From the NCBI GenBank assembly GCA_937896665.1, contig CALBNS010000100.1, forward strand, positions 1 to 64,000: 64,000 nucleotides of DNA, given 5' to 3'. This document shows positions 43,476 through 52,737 of this stretch, piece by piece. The DNA is from an uncultured Clostridia bacterium (GTDB lineage: Bacteria; Bacillota; Clostridia; Lachnospirales; Lachnospiraceae). The notes under the pieces are model-generated. The model ran no database searches. It had not been told where the DNA came from and saw only the letters and a list, made by a program, of their open reading frames with translations. A program made the translations under genes and the position numbers. The first letter of the stretch is position 1; each line of letters begins with the position of its first letter.

Positions 43476-44198
43476 TTATTCCTCAAGATATTCCATCGGA
43501 TTTACCGGCTCCCCTTCTTTCAATAATTGGAAATAGAGATTACATCCTTCTACACTGTAATACTTTGTGGGTTCGTTCAGGTAGCCAAGCATCGCACCCT
43601 TCGCCACATAGTTACCTTCCTTCACCACGACATCATATAACTGTCCGTATACTGCTTCATATCCATTTCCTAAATCTACAGTAATTGTCGTTCCTGTCTG
43701 TGCTGTCACATCTACTGATTTTACAATCCCACATGCAGCAGAATATACTTTTGTACCGACTTCCCCGGAAATAATAATTGCTGGATTATATTTGTATTGG
43801 TCTAATGTAGAGAAATATACAGTATGGTCCATGCTGTAATTCATAATGACATTTCCGTCAACCGGCCACGCAAGTGAATCTGCCGCTGCAGAAAATGCCG
43901 GGTCATTCATCTGTGGCGTCACATGAGAACTAGCTGTTTCATCTGTCGTTTTTTCTGTTTCTTCGTCCTTTTTATTCTCGATTTCAGGACTGTTGGTTTC
44001 TCTTGTATCCTGTACCGGAGCATTATTGTCCTGCTTTTCTTTCGTGTCCGTTCCTTCCTCAACTTTTGCGAGCTGGTTTCTATCTCTTCTCTGATAACGG
44101 CTAAATGTAAATATTCCGGTCACTGCAATTACTGCAACGAAACAGATTACAAGACCAACTGCTGCACCTCTTTTTGAAAATCTTAATTTATCTTTCAT
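43476..44198 (-). CDS. spoIIQ: SpoIIQ-like LytM (M23) domain protein, zinc site lost
   Basis: 240 residues: N-terminal membrane segment (AAVGLVICFVAVIAVTGIFTF), an acidic, probably disordered linker (about 40-95) and a C-terminal LytM fold. The zinc ligands expected of M23 peptidases are absent: the HxxxD position reads YNPAIII and the HxH position NLYFQL. As in B. subtilis SpoIIQ, it is probably structural, linking forespore and mother cell with SpoIIIAH. It follows spoIID by 43 bases, the usual gene pair. GAGGTGATAATAT precedes the ATG. Confidence 0.82.
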   Translation of the reverse strand: MKDKLRFSKRGAAVGLVICFVAVIAVTGIFTFSRYQRRDRNQLAKVEEGTDTKEKQDNNAPVQDTRETNSPEIENKKDEETEKTTDETASSHVTPQMNDPAFSAAADSLAWPVDGNVIMNYSMDHTVYFSTLDQYKYNPAIIISGEVGTKVYSAACGIVKSVDVTAQTGTTITVDLGNGYEAVYGQLYDVVVKEGNYVAKGAMLGYLNEPTKYYSVEGCNLYFQLLKEGEPVNPMEYLEE

Positions 44199-44241
44199 AT
44201 ATTATCACCTCTGGCTTTATTTTTGCCAGAAAATAGGATGC

Positions 44242-45105
44242 CTATTCCACATTCAGTAAAATTTCTGCCACCTCTTTCATCTCAGTGCCTTCAAAAAAAT
44301 ATTCCAGAATTTCCTGATATGTCTTTTTTTCCTTTGCCATCTCGTTTGCCGTATATTGACTTAATCCCAGACCATGTCCGACACCTTTTGTTGTGACACG
44401 CATTTTACCTTCCCACTCCTGTACTTCAAAGCAGCTGGAGGGAAGTCCGTAGGCATCCCGGAAATTTTCTCCACTACAGATTTCAGAACCTACTTTCACG
44501 CTTGTCACATAACCCGCACTGTCTGTTTCAAGTATCTCTATAGAAGAGACCGGAAGTATCTTGCTTGCCATATGTGCATCCGCTTCAACATCTTTTGGAC
44601 ACTCTTTTACCTTTAGGTACGGATGCTCTTCACTTCCCAGAACTTCCTTCCCATCCCTTGTCTTGCCATTACTAATCTGATGAAATGGCACAAGTGCAAG
44701 TTTATTCTGATACATCAGAACTTGTCCGTCTGTTGCACCCCATATTTGTTCTAATTTTTCGTACCATGGTTTTTGTATTTCATTTTTCTTTAGAAAACCC
44801 TGGTCCACTATCGCACTTCCTTGTGCCTCCTCAATCTCTTTGTAAATAGTAGTACGCACTAAAACTGCCTGTGCCTTCAGCATTTCTTCTTCATACTCTG
44901 ATGTCACTTCTTTTGCCAGAATACCAATACAATATTCATCCAAAGGGATCGATAAAATTTTATTTTCAGTCTGTATTTTTACATAATTATTCTCTTTTAT
45001 CTGAGTGGTGTGCATATTTGTCCCATTTAAAAATATCGTAATAATATATGGCAAAAGCACAATAATAGAAATTACTGCACATATTTTTTTTAATCTTTCC
45101 CGCAT
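44242..45105 (-). CDS. spoIID: Stage II sporulation protein D
   Basis: 287 residues: signal anchor (ICAVISIIVLLPYIITIFL), SpoIID domain with IPLDEYCIGILAKEVTSEYEEEMLKAQAVLVRT and the C-terminal GVGHGLGLSQYTANEMA. It is a lytic transglycosylase that drives engulfment. The ribosome binding site GGGAGG sits in the right arm of a hairpin (45111-45138), so translation may be held back until that hairpin opens. Confidence 0.95.
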   Translation of the reverse strand: MRERLKKICAVISIIVLLPYIITIFLNGTNMHTTQIKENNYVKIQTENKILSIPLDEYCIGILAKEVTSEYEEEMLKAQAVLVRTTIYKEIEEAQGSAIVDQGFLKKNEIQKPWYEKLEQIWGATDGQVLMYQNKLALVPFHQISNGKTRDGKEVLGSEEHPYLKVKECPKDVEADAHMASKILPVSSIEILETDSAGYVTSVKVGSEICSGENFRDAYGLPSSCFEVQEWEGKMRVTTKGVGHGLGLSQYTANEMAKEKKTYQEILEYFFEGTEMKEVAEILLNVE

Positions 45106-45110
45106 GAAAA

Positions 45111-45138
45111 ACCTCCCATACTTTATTGTATGAGAGGT
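45111..45138 (-). promoter_or_regulatory. Hairpin sequestering the spoIID ribosome binding site; possible glgP terminator
   Basis: On the minus strand ACCTCTCATAC, loop AATAAA, GTATGGGAGGT: eleven pairs with one wobble. The right arm contains the GGGAGG of spoIID and is followed by TTTTTC then ATG, so it resembles both a terminator for glgP and a translation gate. Confidence 0.6.
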
Positions 45139-45206
45139 TTGGTTTTATATTCCACAAAACATTGAGTAAACTTCGTGAAATCGCAGAGGTGAGTATAAAA
45201 TAAATA

Positions 45207-47672
45207 TTATTTTGTCTCAACTACTACCTTATCAAGTTTCCAGATGTCATCAACATACTCCTGAATTGTCCTGTCTGATGTAAACTTACCACAGCAAGCT
45301 GTGTTAAGTAATGCCATCTTAGACCATCTGTCTCTGTCTCTGTAAGCTTCTTCTACACGTTTTTGTGCTTCTGCATAGCTTCTGAAATCTTTTAAGATGA
45401 AGTATGTGTCTGCTCTGTCGCTGCTGTATGTGTTCAATAATGAGTTGTATAAATCTCTATATAACTCTCTGTCACCATTTGCATAGGTTCCGTCTACCAA
45501 TTGGTCAACAACACGTTTGATATCCCAGTCATTGAAGTAAATATCAATTGGGTTGTATCCGCCATTGTTTTCGTAGTTAATTACTTCGTCAGAACTTAAA
45601 CCGAAGATAAATGCATTTTCAATACCAACTTCTTCTACGATTTCAACGTTGGCGCCATCCATTGTACCAAGTGTTGGAGCACCATTTAACATAAATTTCA
45701 TGTTACCTGTACCTGAAGCTTCTTTTGAAGCTGTAGAAATCTGCTCGCTGACATCTGCTGCTGCAAAAATCCATTCTGCATTTGATACTCTATAGTCTTC
45801 GATAAACACTACTTTTAATTTGCCGTTGATGCTCTTATCGTTATTGATTACTTCTGCAACTGAGTTGATTAACTTAATTGTTAATTTTGCACGTTTGTAA
45901 CCAGCGGCTGCCTTAGCACCAAAGATAAATGTTCTTGGGTAGAATGACATCTCTGGATGATCTTTGATCTGGTTGTATAAATACATTACATGCATGATAT
46001 TCAATAATTGACGTTTGTACTCATGTAATCTCTTAACCTGAACGTCAAAGATTGAGTTCGGATCTACTTCTACATGGTTATGATCCCAAATATATTTTGC
46101 AAGACGAACTTTGTTTTTGTATTTGATTTCCATAAATTCTTCTCTTGCTTTTTTATCTTCTGCAAGTGGTTTTAATTTTTCCATCTGAGAAAGGTCTGTA
46201 ATCCAGCCATCTCCGATATGGTCTGTTACCCAGTCTGCCAGAAGTGGGTTACCGTGTAATAAGAAACGTCTTTGTGTGATACCGTTTGTCTTATTATTGA
46301 ATTTTTCAGGCATCATTTCATAGAAATCTCTTAATTCCTGTTTCTTTAAGATTTCTGTATGGAGTGCAGCAACACCATTTACAGAGTAACCTGCTGCGAT
46401 TGCAAGGTGAGCCATCTTAACCTGACCATCATATAAAATAGCCATTTTACGAACTTTTTCTTCATTGCCAGGATATTTTGCTCTGATTTCTTTTACAAAA
46501 CGACGGTCAATCTCTTCCACAATCTGGTAAACACGTGGAAGCAATCTCTGGAATAAGTCGATTGGCCATTTTTCAAGAGCTTCTGCCATAATTGTATGGT
46601 TCGTGTAAGCACATGTCTTTGTTGTAACTTCCCATGCTTCATCCCATTCAAGACCTTCCTCATCCATAAGAAGTCTCATAAGCTCTGCAACAGATACTGT
46701 TGGATGAGTATCGTTCATCTGAATTGTTACTTTTTCATAGAACTTCTTAATGTCATCATGATCTTTCTTATATTTTGAGATTGCTGCCTGTAAACTTGCT
46801 GAAATAAAGAAATACTGTTGTTTCAGACGAAGTTCTTTACCTGCATAGTGATTATCATTTGGATACAATACCTCAACGATTGTCTTAGCAAGGTTCTCCT
46901 GCTCTACTGCTTTCTGATATTGTCCACGGTCAAATTGATCCAAATGGAATTCAGTAATCGCTTTTGCATCCCAGATACGAAGTGTATTTACAATATTGTT
47001 GTTATAACCAACGATTGGCATATCATATGGAATTGCGAGAACTGACTCATAATTTTCCTGGATATACATATCACGTCCTGTTTTTGGATCTTTTTCTACA
47101 CGAATATTTCCACCAAAACGAACTTCTTTTGCATATTCCTCACGGCGTACTTCAAACGGATTTCCTTCTTTTAACCAGTTATCTGGTGTTTCTATCTGGT
47201 ATCCGTTTTCAATTTTTTGTTGGAACATACCATAACGGTAGCGAATACCACAACCGTAAGCTGCATATCCCAATGAAGCCAATGAGTCTAAGAAACAAGC
47301 TGCAAGACGTCCAAGACCGCCATTACCAAGAGCTGCATCCGGTTCTTCATCTTCGATTGCATTTAAGTTGATTCCCATCTCTTCTAATGCTTCCTTAACT
47401 TCTTTGTATGAAGTTAAGTTGATTAAGTTATTTCCTAATGCTCTACCCATTAAGAATTCCATTGACATATAGTAAACTGTCTTTGGGTCATCTTTCTTAT
47501 ACTGTTCCTGTGTTGCAAGCCATCTGTCAATAATCTGATCCTTTACTGCATAAGAAACTGCCTGGAAGCGCTGTTGCTCTGTTGCTTCCTCGATTGTCTT
47601 TCTGTAAAGTCTCTTCACATTGTTCTTGACTGTTTCTTGAAATTCTGCCTTGTTAAATTTCGCAATACTCAT
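45207..47672 (-). CDS. glgP: Glycogen phosphorylase
   Basis: 821 residues, GT35. It releases glucose-1-P from glycogen or maltodextrin. Marks: ALGNGGLGRLAACFLDS, the NDTHPTVSVAELMR block, and the pyridoxal-phosphate site EASGTGNMKFMLNGAPTLGT (Schiff-base Lys). GTAGGAGGGTAATT precedes the ATG and overlaps the end of ileS ten bases upstream, so ileS and glgP may be cotranscribed. Confidence 0.96.
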   Translation of the reverse strand: MSIAKFNKAEFQETVKNNVKRLYRKTIEEATEQQRFQAVSYAVKDQIIDRWLATQEQYKKDDPKTVYYMSMEFLMGRALGNNLINLTSYKEVKEALEEMGINLNAIEDEEPDAALGNGGLGRLAACFLDSLASLGYAAYGCGIRYRYGMFQQKIENGYQIETPDNWLKEGNPFEVRREEYAKEVRFGGNIRVEKDPKTGRDMYIQENYESVLAIPYDMPIVGYNNNIVNTLRIWDAKAITEFHLDQFDRGQYQKAVEQENLAKTIVEVLYPNDNHYAGKELRLKQQYFFISASLQAAISKYKKDHDDIKKFYEKVTIQMNDTHPTVSVAELMRLLMDEEGLEWDEAWEVTTKTCAYTNHTIMAEALEKWPIDLFQRLLPRVYQIVEEIDRRFVKEIRAKYPGNEEKVRKMAILYDGQVKMAHLAIAAGYSVNGVAALHTEILKKQELRDFYEMMPEKFNNKTNGITQRRFLLHGNPLLADWVTDHIGDGWITDLSQMEKLKPLAEDKKAREEFMEIKYKNKVRLAKYIWDHNHVEVDPNSIFDVQVKRLHEYKRQLLNIMHVMYLYNQIKDHPEMSFYPRTFIFGAKAAAGYKRAKLTIKLINSVAEVINNDKSINGKLKVVFIEDYRVSNAEWIFAAADVSEQISTASKEASGTGNMKFMLNGAPTLGTMDGANVEIVEEVGIENAFIFGLSSDEVINYENNGGYNPIDIYFNDWDIKRVVDQLVDGTYANGDRELYRDLYNSLLNTYSSDRADTYFILKDFRSYAEAQKRVEEAYRDRDRWSKMALLNTACCGKFTSDRTIQEYVDDIWKLDKVVVETK

Positions 47673-47682
47673 AATTACCCTC

Positions 47683-50600
47683 CTATTTCTCTACACCCAT
47701 GGTGACTTTTTCGCCATTGATGTTCCATTCTTTTGTATAACCGTTTGCCTGAGCCTTATTAAGTTCTGTAGCAAGCACCTCTTCGCTGATTGAATCAGCA
47801 TATTTTTCAAAGACAGCCTGTGCTTTTTCTGTACCCGTATAAGTTACTTTAATCTTATCTGTTACTTCAAAGCCTGCCTCTTTTCTCATTGTCTGGATTT
47901 TGCTGATGATTTCTCTTACAAATCCTTCTTCTAACAGTTCATCTGTCAGATTTGTATCAAGTACAACTGTAATTCCATTGTCGTTTCCTGACACATAACC
48001 TTCCATCTGCTTCATATCAATTAAAAGGTCTTCTTTCATTAATGCAATTTCCTGATCATTAATATCTAATTTAAGCATACCTGTTTCATTGATTTCATCC
48101 ATCGCTGCGTTGCCATCTAAAGAATCAAGAGCAGCTTTAATACCGCCTAAAATCTTGCCATATTTCGGTCCAACAGTTCTAAGCTGAGGCTTAAATATAT
48201 AGGAAGTAAATGCTCTTACGTCATCTGTAAATTCCATTGCTTTCACGTTTAACTCTTCTTCTACAATTTCCTGATAGAATTGTGGTAAAACGTTTTCTGA
48301 TTTTACAAACATCTTGCCAATTGGCTGACGATTCTTGATATTTGCCGTATTTCTACATGCACGGCCCATAACTACAATCTTCAATACTTCATCCATGTTT
48401 GCTTCTAAATCTTTGTCAATCATTGCTTCGTCTGCAACGGGATAGTCACATAAGTGAATACTTAATGGTGCATCCTTATCAAGACTTCTTACAAGATTCT
48501 GATAAATATCCTCTGTCATAAACGGAATCAGCGGTGCTGCTGCTTTCGCAACAGTAACAAGTGCCGTGTAAAGTGTCATGTAAGCGTTAATCTTATCCTG
48601 TTCCATTCCTTTTGCCCAGAAACGTTCACGACTTCTTCTTACATACCAGTTACTCATATCATCTACAAAGTCCTGAAGAGCTCTTGCACTTTCCGGAATT
48701 CTGTAGTTCTCAAGATTTTCATCCACTGTCTTAATTAATGTGTTTAACTTAGACAATAACCACTTATCCATAACAGAAAGCTTGTCATATTCCAAAGCAT
48801 ACTTTGTCGCATCAAATTGATCAATCTCTGCATAAAGCACATAGAATGCATAAGTGTTCCAAAGTGTACCCATGAATTTACGCTGTCCCTCTACTACCGC
48901 ATCTCCGTGGAAACGGTTTGGAAGCCATGGTGCACTATTAATATAAAAATACCAGCGTATTGCATCTGCACCGTATTTCTCCAATGCCTCAAATGGATCA
49001 ACTGCATTTCCCTTTGATTTACTCATCTTCTGACCGTCTTTATCCTGTACGTGTCCAAGAACAACTACATTCTTATAAGGAGCCTGATTGAAAATCAATG
49101 TAGAGATTGCTAACAGTGAGTAAAACCAACCACGAGTCTGGTCAACACCTTCTGAAATCAAATCAGCAGGGAATTGCTGTTTGAACAATTCCTGATTTTC
49201 AAATGGATAGTGGTGCTGTGCAAACGGCATTGCTCCACTGTCAAACCAGCAGTCAATTACTTCCGGTACCCTGTGCATTTCTTTGCCACAGTGCGGACAT
49301 TTCATTGTCACAGCGTCAATAAACGGACGGTGAAGTTCAATATCCTCCGGACAGTTATCTGACATTGATTTTAATTCCTCAATACTGCCGATAGAATGCA
49401 TGTGTCCGCATTCACATTCCCAGATATTAAGTGGTGTTCCCCAGTAACGGTTACGACTGATACCCCAGTCCTGAACATTTTCCAACCAGTCGCCGAAACG
49501 TCCTTTTCCGATACTTTCTGGAATCCAGTTTACTGTATTGTTATTTCTAATCAAATCTTCTTTTACGTCAGTCATCTTGATAAACCATGACTCACGTGCA
49601 TAGTAGATAAGTGGAGTATCGCATCTCCAGCAGTGTGGATAACTGTGTTCGAAATTCGGTGCAGAGAATAAAAGTCCTCTTTCTTCCAAATCTGTAAGCA
49701 CCATAGGATCCGCTTTCTTGCAGAATGTGCCTGCCCAAGGTGTCTCAGCTGTCATCTCACCCTTTTCGTCTACTAACTGAAGGAATGGCAGGTCGTATTT
49801 ACGTCCTACCTGAGCATCATCTTCACCGAATGCAGGTGCGATGTGAACGACTCCGGTACCATCTGTCAAAGTTACATATGTGTCACATGTCACATAGTAA
49901 GCTTTCTTATTCAACTTCACAAATGGGAATAACGGTTCGTACTCTTTTCCCTCTAACTCTTTACCTACATATTTTTCTACGATTTCAACGTCACCTTCTA
50001 AGACAGAACCAAGAAGTGCCTCTGCCATATAATATGTGTATTCCCCATTCTTTACCTTTACATAAGTTTCATCCGGGTTTACACAAAGTGCCACGTTAGA
50101 CGGCAGGGTCCAAGGTGTTGTTGTCCATGCAAGAATATATGCATCTTCATCTTTGACTTTAAATCTTACAATTGCAGAACGTTCTTTGACATCTTTGTAG
50201 CCTTGTGCTACCTCATGACTTGAAAGTGGTGTTCCGCAGCGTGGGCAGTAAGGTACAATTTTATAACCTTTGTATAAAAGACCCTTATCCCAGATTTGTT
50301 TCAAAGCCCACCATTCAGACTCGATGAAATTGTTTTCATATGTTACATATGGGTTGTCCATATCTGCCCAGAAACCGACTGTAGAAGAAAAATCCTCCCA
50401 CATCCCTTTATACTTCCATACACTGTCTTTACAATGAGCAATAAATGGCTCTAAACCATATTCTTCGATCTGCTCCTTGCCATCAAGTCCTAACATTTTT
50501 TCGACTTCCAGCTCAACCGGAAGGCCATGTGTGTCCCAACCTGCTTTTCTAGGTACCATGTAGCCTTTCATTGTGCGGTATCTTGGAATCATGTCTTTGA

Positions 50601-50790
50601 TAACACGTGTTAAAACGTGTCCGATGTGTGGCTTACCATTGGCTGTCGGAGGGCCATCATAAAAAGTGTATGTTTCGCTGTCTTTACGATTTTCCAAGCT
50701 TTTCTCAAAAATCTGATTATCAGCCCAGAACTTTTCTGTTTGTTTTTCACGGTCCACAAATTTAAGATCCGTTGATACTTTCTGATACAT
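47683..50790 (-). CDS. ileS: Isoleucyl-tRNA synthetase
   Basis: 1035 residues, the eukaryote-like long form with a tRNA-Ile editing domain. Class I motifs: GPPTANGKPHIGHVLTR (HIGH) and KMSKSKGNAVDP (KMSKS). The editing domain has AWTTTPWTLPSN. No zinc-ribbon C-terminal end of the shorter bacterial type is seen. AGGAGG precedes the ATG at 50790. Expression is controlled by a T-box leader. Confidence 0.96.
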   Translation of the reverse strand: MYQKVSTDLKFVDREKQTEKFWADNQIFEKSLENRKDSETYTFYDGPPTANGKPHIGHVLTRVIKDMIPRYRTMKGYMVPRKAGWDTHGLPVELEVEKMLGLDGKEQIEEYGLEPFIAHCKDSVWKYKGMWEDFSSTVGFWADMDNPYVTYENNFIESEWWALKQIWDKGLLYKGYKIVPYCPRCGTPLSSHEVAQGYKDVKERSAIVRFKVKDEDAYILAWTTTPWTLPSNVALCVNPDETYVKVKNGEYTYYMAEALLGSVLEGDVEIVEKYVGKELEGKEYEPLFPFVKLNKKAYYVTCDTYVTLTDGTGVVHIAPAFGEDDAQVGRKYDLPFLQLVDEKGEMTAETPWAGTFCKKADPMVLTDLEERGLLFSAPNFEHSYPHCWRCDTPLIYYARESWFIKMTDVKEDLIRNNNTVNWIPESIGKGRFGDWLENVQDWGISRNRYWGTPLNIWECECGHMHSIGSIEELKSMSDNCPEDIELHRPFIDAVTMKCPHCGKEMHRVPEVIDCWFDSGAMPFAQHHYPFENQELFKQQFPADLISEGVDQTRGWFYSLLAISTLIFNQAPYKNVVVLGHVQDKDGQKMSKSKGNAVDPFEALEKYGADAIRWYFYINSAPWLPNRFHGDAVVEGQRKFMGTLWNTYAFYVLYAEIDQFDATKYALEYDKLSVMDKWLLSKLNTLIKTVDENLENYRIPESARALQDFVDDMSNWYVRRSRERFWAKGMEQDKINAYMTLYTALVTVAKAAAPLIPFMTEDIYQNLVRSLDKDAPLSIHLCDYPVADEAMIDKDLEANMDEVLKIVVMGRACRNTANIKNRQPIGKMFVKSENVLPQFYQEIVEEELNVKAMEFTDDVRAFTSYIFKPQLRTVGPKYGKILGGIKAALDSLDGNAAMDEINETGMLKLDINDQEIALMKEDLLIDMKQMEGYVSGNDNGITVVLDTNLTDELLEEGFVREIISKIQTMRKEAGFEVTDKIKVTYTGTEKAQAVFEKYADSISEEVLATELNKAQANGYTKEWNINGEKVTMGVEK

Positions 50791-50815
50791 TTCTTTTCCT
50801 CCTCGATTATAATAT

Positions 50816-50848
50816 AAAAAAGCTCTTATCCTGTAAAAGAATAAGAGC
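50816..50848 (-). terminator. T-box terminator hairpin
   Basis: GCTCTTAT(T)C / G(G)ATAAGAGC followed by TTTTTT on the minus strand; competes with the antiterminator when uncharged tRNA-Ile is bound. Confidence 0.85.
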
Positions 50849-51030
50849 ATATAGCTACCTTATAACCACCTGTTACATCATACAAACATATGCGTTCCTA
50901 TTAACGGTGGAAGGCCGGCAGAGCTTATTAAAAACCTATTGTCCCGTTCAGCTCCTGCAACTCGGAAGTGATATTCATATATATTCTACTTGCATCAGTT
51001 CTCACCATCCCTGACTCTCTTTGCCTTTCA
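50816..51030 (-). ncRNA. T-box leader of ileS (tRNA-Ile sensing)
   Basis: Seen on the minus strand: the stem I AG/GA region (GAGTCAGGGATGGTGAGAACTGATG, fwd about 50991-51022), a specifier loop with ATC for isoleucine (fwd 50970-50972, in GAATATCAC), a T-box sequence AACAGGTGGTTATAAGG (fwd 50858-50874) carrying the TGGT that would pair with tRNA ACCA, and a terminator GCTCTTATTCTTTTACAGG... (50816-50848). The T-box core departs from the usual GGTGGNACCGCG. Confidence 0.85.
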
Positions 51031-51079
51031 AATATATCCTACTGTCTTCGTCATCGTTTTTTCCATACCACAACATTTT

Positions 51080-51115
51080 AAAAAGAAACCCTTGATTTGT
51101 CAAGGGTTTCTTTGA
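51080..51115 (-). terminator. Terminator after the D,D-carboxypeptidase gene
   Basis: AAGAAACCCTTGA / TCAAGGGTTTCTT, 13-bp stem with a four-base loop and TTTTT tail on the minus strand. Confidence 0.9.
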
Positions 51116-51129
51116 TTTCTTGGGCTTTT

Positions 51130-52494
51130 TTAGTAGTTTTCATACCTTTTTTTTCGCATCATAGCCCTTTTTTTCTTTATTTTACGTCTTTTTTGCTCTG
51201 CTCTAATTTCTAAGCCCACAAGAGTGCCTACTATCAACACAACGACAACCAGTACGATCTTCAATATAACCGGAAATTCTGTTTTTTCTTTTTCTTTCTT
51301 CGGTACTTCTGCTTCCTTCTGTTCTTCAATACCATGAATACTATTATAGTATTCCTCGGTAATGGTTACTTTAACTTTTCCAACTTCCTCATTCTGATAA
51401 GTATAAACCATCACACCTGTCTTGTCGCCAGCGTCTGTAGGACTTATAAATAAGCCATTCAACTGCTCAATTGTTACTCCTGCAGGCAATGTCACATAAG
51501 AATCCGTCGCAACAGAAGCTATCTTGTCATTTTGAACCTGTTCCAATGTAACCGGATACTTTTGGAAATTGTCAAACACATAATTCATAATTGCACGGGT
51601 ATCATTATAAGCATTTATCCCGCCTCCGTGTGTCCTTAATACAACTGCGACCAGATTCATATTATCTTTTGTCGCAAATGTAACCAAGGTTGTTAATGCC
51701 TGGTCAGTATACCCGGTTTTACCACCTACACAATATTCATAATAACGGTCGTCCCATTCCCTAAGCATCTTATGATTCTGTTGAAATGTCCTTGTTTCTT
51801 CCGTAATATTGGTTGCCGGGATTGTATACTGATAAGTATTCGTGATCTCACGGAATTTATCGTATTTAAATGCTGCCGAACTTATTAGAGCCATATCATA
51901 TGCCGAAGTATAGTGCTCTGGATCATGCAGCCCGTTCGCATTCATAAAATGGGAATTCTTTCCACCAAGTTCCTGTACTTTTTGATTCATCATGCTAATA
52001 AAATTATCATAGCCGCCCGGCGTATTGCTGGCAATCGCATGTGATACTTCATTTGCTGAGGCCAGAAGCATGCCATATAGCGCATCTTCCATGGAAATCT
52101 CTTCGTCCTCTTTCATACCAATGTGTGCATCACCATACTCTAAAAATCCGATATCGTCCCATGTAAACTTAACAGTATCTGTTAAATTTGTATTTTCCAA
52201 AGCAACAAGTGCTGTCAAAATCTTCGTGATACTTGCAGGATAATGCTGGTCATCAATATTTTTTGCATAAAGCACTGCACCTGTATCCATATCCATAACA
52301 ATACCAGACTCACTATAAATCTGTGGTCCTGCCGGCCATCCCTCAATCGCATTCGACTGTACACTTTGATTATATACACTGTCTACTTCTGTCGCCGGCA
52401 CTTCAACAACATTCGCCGCACCTGCAGTCATTACACTGGCAAATGTCAGAACAGCCGTCAGTACCGCCGAAAGTAAACACTTTCTTCTTTTCAT
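51130..52494 (-). CDS. D-alanyl-D-alanine carboxypeptidase (DacA/DacF type)
   Basis: 454 residues: signal peptide (LLSAVLTAVLTFASVMTAGAA), S11 peptidase domain with ASITK (SxxK, nucleophile Ser), SANE (SxN) and GKTGYTD (KTG), then a beta-rich C-terminal domain and a final membrane anchor with a very basic tail. It trims the terminal D-Ala of peptidoglycan stem peptides. GGGAGG is six bases before the ATG at 52494. Could be the vegetative (DacA) or sporulation (DacF) enzyme. Confidence 0.93.
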   Translation of the reverse strand: MKRRKCLLSAVLTAVLTFASVMTAGAANVVEVPATEVDSVYNQSVQSNAIEGWPAGPQIYSESGIVMDMDTGAVLYAKNIDDQHYPASITKILTALVALENTNLTDTVKFTWDDIGFLEYGDAHIGMKEDEEISMEDALYGMLLASANEVSHAIASNTPGGYDNFISMMNQKVQELGGKNSHFMNANGLHDPEHYTSAYDMALISSAAFKYDKFREITNTYQYTIPATNITEETRTFQQNHKMLREWDDRYYEYCVGGKTGYTDQALTTLVTFATKDNMNLVAVVLRTHGGGINAYNDTRAIMNYVFDNFQKYPVTLEQVQNDKIASVATDSYVTLPAGVTIEQLNGLFISPTDAGDKTGVMVYTYQNEEVGKVKVTITEEYYNSIHGIEEQKEAEVPKKEKEKTEFPVILKIVLVVVVLIVGTLVGLEIRAEQKRRKIKKKRAMMRKKRYENY

Positions 52495-52680
52495 TCTATA
52501 CCTCCCATAATACCTTGTCGGTATTTCTTTTTTCCATAATGTATTTAATTGTAACATAAAAATAATTGCCTGCAAACAAAAACAATGATTTTATATAGAT
52601 TTATATTGTGATGTAAAATCACTATGGAAGGCTATCCTGACCTAACAAAACTAGGACCATATCCTGTGACCCACACAGCG

Positions 52681-52707
52681 AAAAGGAGTCTGAATTCAGA
52701 CTCCTTT
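52681..52707 (-). terminator. Terminator after the flavodiiron gene
   Basis: A perfect palindrome AAAAGGAGTCTGAATTCAG... with its complement and T tract. Confidence 0.9.
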
Positions 52708-52737
52708 TTGCATTCACTAACCTTTATTCTGTTTTTA

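Noticed and set aside
43476..44198. Active M23 endopeptidase
   Set aside because: The zinc ligands (HxxxD and HxH) are replaced, so only a structural SpoIIQ-like role is supported.
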